A stretch of DNA of 64,000 nt from Lysobacteraceae bacterium. GTDB taxonomy: Bacteria; Pseudomonadota; Gammaproteobacteria; Xanthomonadales; Xanthomonadaceae. The stretch lies in the NCBI GenBank assembly GCA_004297225.1, contig SCUI01000013.1, positions 310,001 to 374,000 on the forward strand, in the 5' to 3' direction. Positions 26,745 to 33,926 of this stretch are shown here, piece by piece. The number at the start of each line of letters is the position of its first letter. The stretch's first letter is position 1. A program made the position numbers and the translations under genes. The notes beneath the pieces were generated by a model. It did not search any database. It saw only the letters and a program-made list of their open reading frames with translations, and was not told the DNA's origin.

Positions 26745-27349
26745 GGCGCGACCGCCGGCAACAGGAAACGCTGGGTGACCTCGCCAAGCCCTTCCAGGTC
26801 CAGCGCCAGTTCGACCGCGCCCGGCAGTTCGGTTGCGCCGCCTGCCCAGCCGTCGCTCCATTGCCCTCGCGACTGGTAGCGCACGCGCGCCGCGCGAATG
26901 CCGTCCAGCAACACGGTGGCATCGCCGGCACGCGTGCCGTCCAGCATCGGCCGCGTGCTGCGTTCCAGTCGGCCGCCGGACAGCCGGTACTCGACGTATT
27001 GCAGCGAGGCGCGCGGCGCCGCGTCGGGGTTCGACCAGCCCCGGCGCACGAAGGCGAACAGCAGCGCCTCGTCGCGCAGCTGGCTGCTGGTCGCTCCATG
27101 GAAGGCGTTGCGCGCGGCACTGCCATCGGGGTGGCGCACGCGGCGCAAGGCGGCCTGGCCGAGATCGGACTGCAGCAGCGCGCGCGCGCGCTGGAATTGC
27201 GCGAGGCGGTCCATTCGCGCAGCCGCCGCCGCGCGGCTGTCGGCAACGCTGGCGAGAATGGCGACGCCGGCGGTGGCCAGCAGGCCGAACACGAACAGTG
27301 CGGCCAGCATCTCGACCAGGCTGAAGCCGCGCGCGCGAGACAGGCTCAT
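26741..27349 (-). CDS. gspJ: Type II secretion system minor pseudopilin J
   Basis: A 202-residue minor pseudopilin. The type III signal is SRARG-FSLVEMLAALFVFGLLATAG, with cleavage before F and Glu5 present. The C-terminal domain contains RWxxx-type strands. It forms the pseudopilus tip with GspI and GspK. Confidence 0.92.
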   Translation of the reverse strand: MSLSRARGFSLVEMLAALFVFGLLATAGVAILASVADSRAAAAARMDRLAQFQRARALLQSDLGQAALRRVRHPDGSAARNAFHGATSSQLRDEALLFAFVRRGWSNPDAAPRASLQYVEYRLSGGRLERSTRPMLDGTRAGDATVLLDGIRAARVRYQSRGQWSDGWAGGATELPGAVELALDLEGLGEVTQRFLLPAVAP

Positions 27350-27723
27350 GGCAAGGCCCGCAACAGGCGTCGTTCCGCGACCAGCTGGCCGCTGGCGGGA
27401 TCGCTGACCTGGACCACCACCTGCACCAGGCCGTCGCCGGCGTGCAGCGGCGCGACCTGCCAACGCCAGTCCCGCTCGCCGTTGCGCACGAGACCCGCGC
27501 CGCGCGCCAGCTCGTCGCCCGGCACCAGCATCGCGTCCACCGCGTGGTTGTCCGCCACGACTTCGGCCAGCACGCGCTCCTCGGCCAGCAGTGCGGCGCG
27601 GGTGGTCTCGCCCGAAAGCTTCAGCAGTGCCAGCAGCGCCAGCGACAGCACCGCCAGCGCCACCAGCATCTCCAGCAGCGAGAAGCCGCCGCAGGCCGGC
27701 CGCGGGTCAGCGCGGTGCGCCAT
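27346..27723 (-). CDS. gspI: Type II secretion system minor pseudopilin I
   Basis: A 125-residue minor pseudopilin with the prepilin signal ACGG-FSLLEMLVALAVLSLALL and Glu5. It carries the short ferredoxin-like C-domain typical of GspI (ERDWRWQVAPL). ATG 27723 lies 17 bases inside the end of gspH. Confidence 0.9.
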   Translation of the reverse strand: MAHRADPRPACGGFSLLEMLVALAVLSLALLALLKLSGETTRAALLAEERVLAEVVADNHAVDAMLVPGDELARGAGLVRNGERDWRWQVAPLHAGDGLVQVVVQVSDPASGQLVAERRLLRALP

Positions 27724-28186
27724 GGAGTTCCACCCGTCCCGCGGCGTCCACCGTGACGCGGAAGCGGCCGTTCGCGTCGGCGAGCGTGAGCGCCTGCGGC
27801 TGCGCGCCGCCAAGTGCATCGAAGCGCACGCTCGCCCGGCGGCCGCCCGCAGGCAGTTCCAGGCGCACGCCTTGCGTCCAGGGCCGTGGCGCGTAGGCGC
27901 GATCGCGCAGCGGTTCCCATCCGTCGCTGCCGTGGCGCTGGAAGCGGTAGCCCGAGGCATCGGCGACGAGCTCGACCATGCGCGTGCCGAGCAGCGCTTC
28001 CTCGCGCGCGCGGCGCAGGTGCATGCCCAGGCGCTCGGCGTCGTCGAGCGCGGGCCGTCGCTCGGGTAGCGTGGTCGCCACCGCCGCGGCGGCGAGGCCG
28101 AGGATGACCAGCACCACCATCAGCTCGACGAGGCTGAAGCCGCGCCAGCGGCGCGGGTCAGCGCCAGTTGCCGATGTCCGCCGCAT
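27707..28186 (-). CDS. gspH: Type II secretion system minor pseudopilin H
   Basis: A 159-residue pseudopilin. The signal peptide MRRTSATGADPRRWRG precedes FSLVELMVVLVILGLAAA with Glu5 in place. The C-domain is a beta sandwich. The start at 28186 overlaps the end of gspG by 29 bases. Confidence 0.9.
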   Translation of the reverse strand: MRRTSATGADPRRWRGFSLVELMVVLVILGLAAAAVATTLPERRPALDDAERLGMHLRRAREEALLGTRMVELVADASGYRFQRHGSDGWEPLRDRAYAPRPWTQGVRLELPAGGRRASVRFDALGGAQPQALTLADANGRFRVTVDAAGRVELHGAPR

Positions 28187-28595
28187 CCGCTTCCCCGCCT
28201 TCGGCACCGTCGGCACCGAGCGAATAGACGTCGAACGCGCCGTCGCGCCCCGGCCTGCGGTAGGCATAGGCGTTGCCCCAGGGATCCGCCGGCAGGCGGC
28301 GGATGTAGCCGCCGCGGCGATAGCGTTCGGGACGCGCGAGGCCCGATGGCGCGCGCAGCAGCGCGTCGAGCCCCTGCGCGGTGGATGGATAGTCGAGGTT
28401 GTCGAGGCGGTAGGTTTCCAGCGCCTGTTCGAGCACGGCGACGTCGGCGCGGGCCTTCTCGGCCATCGCGCGGTCCTGGCTCGGCATGACGTTGATCATC
28501 ACCACCGTGGCGAGCAGGCCGAGGATGACGATCACCACCATCAGTTCGACCAGGGTGAAGCCGCGCGCGCGGCGTTGCAGCGGGGAAGTGCGCAT
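28158..28595 (-). CDS. gspG: Type II secretion system major pseudopilin G
   Basis: A 145-residue major pseudopilin, the main subunit of the pseudopilus that pushes substrates through the secretin. The signal RRARG-FTLVELMVVIVILGLLA is followed by the conserved QDRAMAEKARADV and DPWGNAYAY segments and a C-terminal calcium-loop region (DVYSLGADGAEGGE). ATG 28595 has GGAG 6 bases upstream; ATG 28619, which overlaps the gspF stop, would add 8 residues. Confidence 0.96.
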   Translation of the reverse strand: MRTSPLQRRARGFTLVELMVVIVILGLLATVVMINVMPSQDRAMAEKARADVAVLEQALETYRLDNLDYPSTAQGLDALLRAPSGLARPERYRRGGYIRRLPADPWGNAYAYRRPGRDGAFDVYSLGADGAEGGEADAADIGNWR

Positions 28596-28615
28596 GGGAG
28601 CTCCGGGAAGTGGAT

Positions 28616-29812
28616 TCATCCGATCGCCAGCGAGTTGAACTGCAGGATCGGCAACAGGATCGCCAGCACGATCACCGCCACGACGCCGCCCAGGACGACG
28701 ATCACCAGCGGCTCGAGCATGCCGAGGACGACGGTGGTGAAAGTGCTGAACTCGCGCTCGAGGTAATCGGCCGCCCGCTCGAGCATCGGCCCCGGCTGGC
28801 CGCTGTCCTCGCCGCTCGCGGCCATGTACAGCAGCGTCGGCGGAAAGACGCCGGCGCGGCGCATCGCCGCGGCGAGGCTGCCGCCCTCGCGGATGGACGC
28901 GACCATGCCTTCGGTGGCGTCGCGCAGGGCGCGGTTGCGCAGGGTGGGGACGGTCAGGGCCAGGCCTTCGATCAGCGGCAGCCCGCTGCCGAGCATGATC
29001 GCCAGCGTGCGCGCCATGCGCGCGGCATGCAGGTCGCGCAACAGCCGGCCGAGGACCGGGACGCGCAGCAGCATCCGGTCGAAGGCGAGGCGCAGTCGCG
29101 GCCGCGCGAGCAGGCGCCGGGCCGCGAACCCTGCCAGCACGGCGGCGGCGAGCAGCCACGGCCAGCCCCGGGCCATCAGTTCCGAAACGCCGATCACCAG
29201 CCGCGTCAGCGCGGGCAACTCGCGTCCCATCGAGTCGAACTGCTCGACCACGCGCGGGACCACGAACGCCATCAGCGCGACCACCACCGCGATCGCGGTG
29301 CCGGCCAGCACCAGCGGGTAGGCGAGGCTGGACATCAGTTTGCCGCGCACTTCCTGCTGGCGCTCGTACAACTCGGCCAGGCGCTCCAGGATCGCCGGCA
29401 GCGCGCCGGCATCCTCGCCGGCGGCGACCATCGCCCGGTACAGCGGCGGGAAGGCGCGCGGCTGCGAGGCCATCGCCTGCGACAGGCGCTGGCCTTCCAG
29501 CACGCGGCCGTGGGTCGCATGCATCACTTCGCGCACTGCCGCGACATCGGACTGCTGGCCGATCGTGCGCAGGCTTTCCTCAAGCGGCGACACCGCGACA
29601 AGGGTCGCCAGCTGCCGCGTCGCCAGGGTCAGGTCCCGGCTGCGGAAACGGCGGCCGCGTGCGGGTGCCGGCGCGGTCGCCGGCGCGACCGACAGCGGCT
29701 GCCAGCGGCGGCGCTGCAGTTGCGTGCGCGCGTCGTCCAGCGTCGGCGCCTCGATCCGGCCTGCGCGGTGGCGGCCGCCGAGGTCGATCGCGGCGAACTC
29801 AAACCGCGGCAT
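28616..29812 (-). CDS. gspF: Type II secretion system inner-membrane platform protein F
   Basis: A 398-residue polytopic protein with two GspF/T2SSF repeats. Signatures PPLYRAMVAAGEDAGALP (first) and FPPTLLYMAASGEDSGQPG (second) are seen, with three transmembrane helices. It couples GspE ATP hydrolysis to pseudopilus growth. The start overlaps gspE by 14 bases. Confidence 0.96.
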   Translation of the reverse strand: MPRFEFAAIDLGGRHRAGRIEAPTLDDARTQLQRRRWQPLSVAPATAPAPARGRRFRSRDLTLATRQLATLVAVSPLEESLRTIGQQSDVAAVREVMHATHGRVLEGQRLSQAMASQPRAFPPLYRAMVAAGEDAGALPAILERLAELYERQQEVRGKLMSSLAYPLVLAGTAIAVVVALMAFVVPRVVEQFDSMGRELPALTRLVIGVSELMARGWPWLLAAAVLAGFAARRLLARPRLRLAFDRMLLRVPVLGRLLRDLHAARMARTLAIMLGSGLPLIEGLALTVPTLRNRALRDATEGMVASIREGGSLAAAMRRAGVFPPTLLYMAASGEDSGQPGPMLERAADYLEREFSTFTTVVLGMLEPLVIVVLGGVVAVIVLAILLPILQFNSLAIG

Positions 29813-31289
29813 CGGCCTGGTGTTCCTCGCGCGCGACGCGCAGGGCTTCCTCGATCGAGGTCAAGCCTTGCAGCACCGCGTCGCGCGCGGCATCGGCGAG
29901 CCGGCCGCCTTCGCCGAACGCGGCGCGCGCGATGGCGTCCTCGTCGGCGTCGGCGCCCACGAGCGCGCGCACGCGTTCGTTCACCGCCAGTACTTCGTGG
30001 ATGCCGACCCGCCCGGCATAGCCGCCGTGCTGGCAGGCGGGGCAGCCGACGGCGCGCCAGCTGGGCGCCGGCGCCGAGCCGAAGTAGCGCTGCGCCAGCG
30101 CATCGGCGGGGCGCGGTGCCTTGCACTGCGCGCACAGGCGCCGCAACAGCCGTTGCGCCACGACCAGCCGCAGGCTGGAGGCGAGCAGGAACGGCTCGAT
30201 ACCCATGTCGCGCAGGCGCGTGATGGCGCCGGGTGCATCGTTGGTGTGCACCGTCGAGAGCACCAGGTGACCGGTGAGACTGGCCTGCACCGCGACCTGC
30301 GCGGTCTCGACGTCGCGGATTTCGCCGACCATCACCACGTCCGGATCCTGGCGCAGGATCGCGCGCAGGCCGGTGGCGAAGGTCATGCCGACGCGCGCAT
30401 TGACCTGGGTCTGGCCGATTCCCTCGATCGCGTATTCGACCGGGTCCTCGACCGTGAGCAGGTTGCGCTCGCCGTCGTTGAGCAGCGCCAGCGCCGCGTA
30501 CAGGGTCGTGGTCTTGCCCGAGCCGGTGGGCCCGGTCACCAGGATGATGCCGTTGGGCAGCTGCAGGGCTTCGCGCACGGATGCCAGCGTGGCCGCGCCC
30601 ATGCCGAGTTCGCCCAGGCCCAGCCCGCCCTGGTCCTTGTCCAGCAGGCGCAGCACCACGCGCTCGCCGGCGCGCGCGGGCAGGGTGGACACGCGCACGT
30701 CGTAGGGCTTGCTGCCCATGGTCACGGAGATGCGCCCGTCCTGGGGGATGCGCTTCTCGGCGATGTCCAGGCGCGCCATCACCTTGATGCGGGAGACCAG
30801 CAGCGGGGCGATCCGGTGCGGCAGGCGCAGGGCCTCGCGCATCATCCCGTCCACGCGCAGGCGCACGCGCAGGCTCGATTCGAACGGTTCGATGTGGATG
30901 TCGGAAGCGCCGCCGCGCACGCCTTCGGCGATCAGCGCATTGATCAGGCGGATCACCGGCGCATCGTCCTGGCTTTCGAGCAGGTCGTCGGCTGGAAGGG
31001 CACTGGCGACCCGGTCCAGGCTGCCAAGCCGCTCCAGGTCGTCCACGTCCACGGCGCCGCCGATGCCGGCGTCCGCGTACGCTTCGGCCAGGCGCCGGTC
31101 GAACGCGCCCGCGGCCATCGCTTCGACCGCCGCCAGCGGGCCGAGCACGCGGCGGACTTCCACCAGGGCGCGCGGGTCCGCGCCCGCGCGCAGGCCGACC
31201 CGCGGCGGCGCGCCGTCGTCTCCGGACGCCAGCACCACCACTCCGTGGCGCTTGGCGAACGCGTAGGGCAGTGGCGCCGGCGCGCTCAC
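29799..31289 (-). CDS. gspE: Type II secretion system ATPase E
   Basis: A 496-residue secretion ATPase. Walker A GPTGSGKTT, the Asp box (DGRISVTMG), Walker B (DPDVVMVGEIRD) and His box (GHLVLSTVHTN) are intact. The tetracysteine zinc site is present as CAQC and, about 30 residues later, CPAC. The start codon is GTG (31289), overlapping the gspD stop as GTGA. It powers pseudopilus assembly on the cytoplasmic face. Confidence 0.97.
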   Translation of the reverse strand: MSAPAPLPYAFAKRHGVVVLASGDDGAPPRVGLRAGADPRALVEVRRVLGPLAAVEAMAAGAFDRRLAEAYADAGIGGAVDVDDLERLGSLDRVASALPADDLLESQDDAPVIRLINALIAEGVRGGASDIHIEPFESSLRVRLRVDGMMREALRLPHRIAPLLVSRIKVMARLDIAEKRIPQDGRISVTMGSKPYDVRVSTLPARAGERVVLRLLDKDQGGLGLGELGMGAATLASVREALQLPNGIILVTGPTGSGKTTTLYAALALLNDGERNLLTVEDPVEYAIEGIGQTQVNARVGMTFATGLRAILRQDPDVVMVGEIRDVETAQVAVQASLTGHLVLSTVHTNDAPGAITRLRDMGIEPFLLASSLRLVVAQRLLRRLCAQCKAPRPADALAQRYFGSAPAPSWRAVGCPACQHGGYAGRVGIHEVLAVNERVRALVGADADEDAIARAAFGEGGRLADAARDAVLQGLTSIEEALRVAREEHQADAAV

Positions 31290-33316
31290 GGCGCGGGCGC
31301 TCCCGGCGGCTGCGCCTGCAGGTAGTCGCGGACCAGCACGTCGAGCGCGGCCTCGCGGCGCGCGCCGTCGCCGCCGGCGGCCGCCTGCTGCGCGCGGCGC
31401 ATGTAGTCGTAGCGCGGCGCGGTGGCGCGGCGCGCGTCCGCGGCATCCTCGATCACGGTGGGGCGGATGAACACCATCAGGTTGGTGCGGGCGCTCGAGC
31501 GCGCGCTGGAGCGGAACAGGTTGCCGACCACGGGAACGTCGCCGAGCAGCGGCACCTTGTGCTCGGTGTCGCGATCGGCCTGGTCGAGCAGGCCGCCCAG
31601 CGCGACGATCGCGCCGCTGTCCACCAGCACGTTGGTCTCGATCTCGCGCTTGTTCAGGACCAGCTCGGAGAACTGCGCGCTGACCGGACCGGCCACGGAA
31701 GACACTTCCTGGCGCAGCTTGAGGGTGATCCCGCCGCCGGCATTGATCTGTGGCGTGACTTCCAGCTGGATGCCGACGTCCTCGCGCTGGATCGTGCGGA
31801 ACGGGTTGGCGTTGGCGTCGCCCAGCACCTCGCCGGTGGTGATCGGCACTTCCTGGCCGACCAGGATCCGGGCCGGCTCGTTGTCCAGGGTGAGGATCGA
31901 CGGCGTCGACAGCAGGTTGGAGGCCGTGTCGCTGCGCACTGCGTCGAGGATCAACCCGAACATCAGGCCGCCGGAGCTGCCGGCGATCCCGGCAAGGCCG
32001 CCACCCAGGCCCAGCAACGACTGCATCGCGGCGGTGCGGGCCGCCTCGCCGGCGTCGCTGTCGTCGTCCTTCAGCGCCGCCGCGGCGACCAGCGGCATGA
32101 TGCCGGGCTGCGAGCCCGGGAACTGGGTCGCGGCGAACGGGACGTTGCCCTCGCGGTCGGCGATCGCCAGCTGCGCGCCCAGCTTGCGCGCGGCGTCGTC
32201 CGAGATCTCGACCACGATCGCCTCGACCAGCACCTGTCGACGCCGCACGTCGAGCTGCTGCACCACTTCGAGCAGCGTGCGCTGGGTGTCCGGATCGGCG
32301 TTGACGACCAGTGCGTTCTGCCCCGGCGCGCGCGCGATCACCGGCTGCCTGCCGGGCACCGCCGCGATCAGGCGCGAGCCTTCCTGGATGCCTTCAGGCC
32401 CGATCGCGACTTCGCCCGCAGCCGGCATGCCCGCGTCCGTGGACGCAGGCGCGGGCTGGCCGACCAGCTGCCGCAGCACCGGCAGCAGCTGTTCCGCGCT
32501 GGCGTGCATGAGCGGGATGACGCGCAGGTGGCCGGTGCTTTTCGCGCGGCGGTCCAGCTCGAGCGCCATCTGCACGACGCGCTGCACCTGGGTGGGATCG
32601 CCGCGGACCACGATCGAGTTGCTGCTTTCCACCGGCAGGATCGACAGTGCGGCGTTGTGCGCGCCGTCGGTGCCCGGCGCGAACAGGGCGCCGACGGTGG
32701 CGGCGATCTCGCGCGCGGCGCTGTTGCGCAGGGTCACGGTGTCGATGCTGGCGTTGGGGTTGTCGATCTGCGCGATGAGCGCGCGGATGCGGCGCAGGTT
32801 GTCGGCGTAATCGGCCACCAGCAGGCTGTTGCTGCCGGGAGTCGCGGCGACCACGCCGCCGACGCCGACCAGCGGCTTGATCGTCTCCGCCGCGGCGCGC
32901 GCGTCCACGCTGCGCAGCGGGAAGACTTCCGTGGCGAACGCCAGGCCCGCGGCGCGCGGCTGCTGCGCGGCGGATTCGGCCGGGACGACGCGATAGGTGC
33001 GGTTGCCGTCGGCGACCGCGATCAGCCCGTTGCCGCGCAGGACCGACAGCAGCAGGCCGAGCAGCTCGGTTTCCTCCATCGGCTGCTCGCGGTTGATGCT
33101 GACCTGGCCTTGCACCCGCGGATCGACGATGAAGGTCAGGCCGGTGGCGCGGGCGACATCCTGGATGAAGGCGCGCAGGTCGACATCCTGCATCGCCAGC
33201 GCCGGCTGCGGCTGGACTTGCGCCGCCGCCTGCGTGCCGGCCTGCGCCGTGGCGTTGCCCGGCGCCAGCGCGAGGACCAGCAAGGCGCACAGGAGGGTGG
33301 GAAGCAGCCGGGTCAT
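31286..33316 (-). CDS. gspD: Type II secretion system secretin D
   Basis: A 676-residue secretin. A signal peptide (cleavage after ATA, about residue 24) is followed by an N0 domain (QDVDLRAFIQDVARATGLTFIVDPRVQG), N1-N3 domains and the secretin C-domain with VPLLGDVPVVGNLFR. It forms the outer-membrane channel. A Gly/Ala-rich stretch around LLGLGGGLAGIAGSSGG lies in the pore-gate region. No pilotin gene was recognised nearby. Confidence 0.96.
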   Translation of the reverse strand: MTRLLPTLLCALLVLALAPGNATAQAGTQAAAQVQPQPALAMQDVDLRAFIQDVARATGLTFIVDPRVQGQVSINREQPMEETELLGLLLSVLRGNGLIAVADGNRTYRVVPAESAAQQPRAAGLAFATEVFPLRSVDARAAAETIKPLVGVGGVVAATPGSNSLLVADYADNLRRIRALIAQIDNPNASIDTVTLRNSAAREIAATVGALFAPGTDGAHNAALSILPVESSNSIVVRGDPTQVQRVVQMALELDRRAKSTGHLRVIPLMHASAEQLLPVLRQLVGQPAPASTDAGMPAAGEVAIGPEGIQEGSRLIAAVPGRQPVIARAPGQNALVVNADPDTQRTLLEVVQQLDVRRRQVLVEAIVVEISDDAARKLGAQLAIADREGNVPFAATQFPGSQPGIMPLVAAAALKDDDSDAGEAARTAAMQSLLGLGGGLAGIAGSSGGLMFGLILDAVRSDTASNLLSTPSILTLDNEPARILVGQEVPITTGEVLGDANANPFRTIQREDVGIQLEVTPQINAGGGITLKLRQEVSSVAGPVSAQFSELVLNKREIETNVLVDSGAIVALGGLLDQADRDTEHKVPLLGDVPVVGNLFRSSARSSARTNLMVFIRPTVIEDAADARRATAPRYDYMRRAQQAAAGGDGARREAALDVLVRDYLQAQPPGAPAP

Positions 33317-33774
33317 GGCGCGGTATCCGTGCCTGCCGTCCCTGGCCGCGGCAGCGTGAGCCTGGCATTGCCGCCCGCGCCCCGCAGCACGACGTGGTCC
33401 GTGGCGACCGCGGCGAGCGCGAGGCCCGGCGCGACCTCGTCGCCGATGCGGTAGGCGCGCTGCAGGCCGTCGTGTCCCAGGTAGGCGACGCTCCCGGTGC
33501 CGGCAAGGCGGATGCCGAACAGGCGGTATCCGCCGGCAGCGTCGCCGGCGGCTTCCTGGCGATGGAAGGGATCGCCCCAGCTGGCAAGCGATGGCGCGCG
33601 CGCGGCCGGCGGCGTGGCCGGAAGTGCGTCGGGCAGCGAAGGGGCGGCGAGCGGCAGCATCGTGGCGATCGGCGCGGCCTGCACCAGCAGCAGGGCAATC
33701 AATGCGCCTTCGAGGACGAGCAAGCGCGACGGACGGGGCCATCGCGGGGCGGAACGGGGAAGTGGGATGGACAT
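33313..33774 (-). CDS. gspC: Type II secretion system protein C (short form)
   Basis: A 153-residue protein with one N-terminal transmembrane segment (LVLEGALIALLLVQAAPIATML) and a homology-region-like domain (YRLFGIRLAGTGSVAYLG) that contacts the secretin N0 domain. It ends before the PDZ or coiled-coil part found in E. coli and Erwinia GspC, so it is a short form like those of Xanthomonads. ATG 33774 was chosen over a GTG nine codons upstream. It is the first gene of an 11-gene overlapping operon, controlled by the Pho-box-like site at 33802-33835. Confidence 0.82.
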   Translation of the reverse strand: MSIPLPRSAPRWPRPSRLLVLEGALIALLLVQAAPIATMLPLAAPSLPDALPATPPAARAPSLASWGDPFHRQEAAGDAAGGYRLFGIRLAGTGSVAYLGHDGLQRAYRIGDEVAPGLALAAVATDHVVLRGAGGNARLTLPRPGTAGTDTAP

Positions 33775-33801
33775 CTGGGGTCGCGTTGCAGGCGTGTGCA
33801 C

Positions 33802-33835
33802 AGCATGCGTCGGCTCGATGACCGTTTCATGGCAG
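33802..33835 (-). promoter_or_regulatory. Pho-box-like promoter of the type II secretion operon
   Basis: The minus strand reads CTGCCAT-GAAA-CGGTCAT (33818-33835), 12 of 14 matches to a pair of CTGTCAT half-sites. After exactly 10 bases comes CATGCT (33802-33807) as -10. Transcription would start near 33795, about 21 bases before gspC. Confidence 0.6.
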
Positions 33836-33851
33836 CGGCAACATTGGATTC

Positions 33852-33882
33852 AAAAAAAGAGCCCACCGCGAACGGTGGGCTC
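33852..33882 (-). terminator. Rho-independent terminator after the TonB receptor gene
   Basis: GAGCCCACCG and CGGTGGGCTC form a perfect 10-bp stem with a 4-base loop, followed on the minus strand by seven T residues. It separates the receptor transcript from the type II secretion operon. Confidence 0.95.
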
Positions 33883-33926
33883 CCGGCCCCGGCCCTTCCC
33901 CGAGCCGGAACCCTTGCGCTGCCCGA

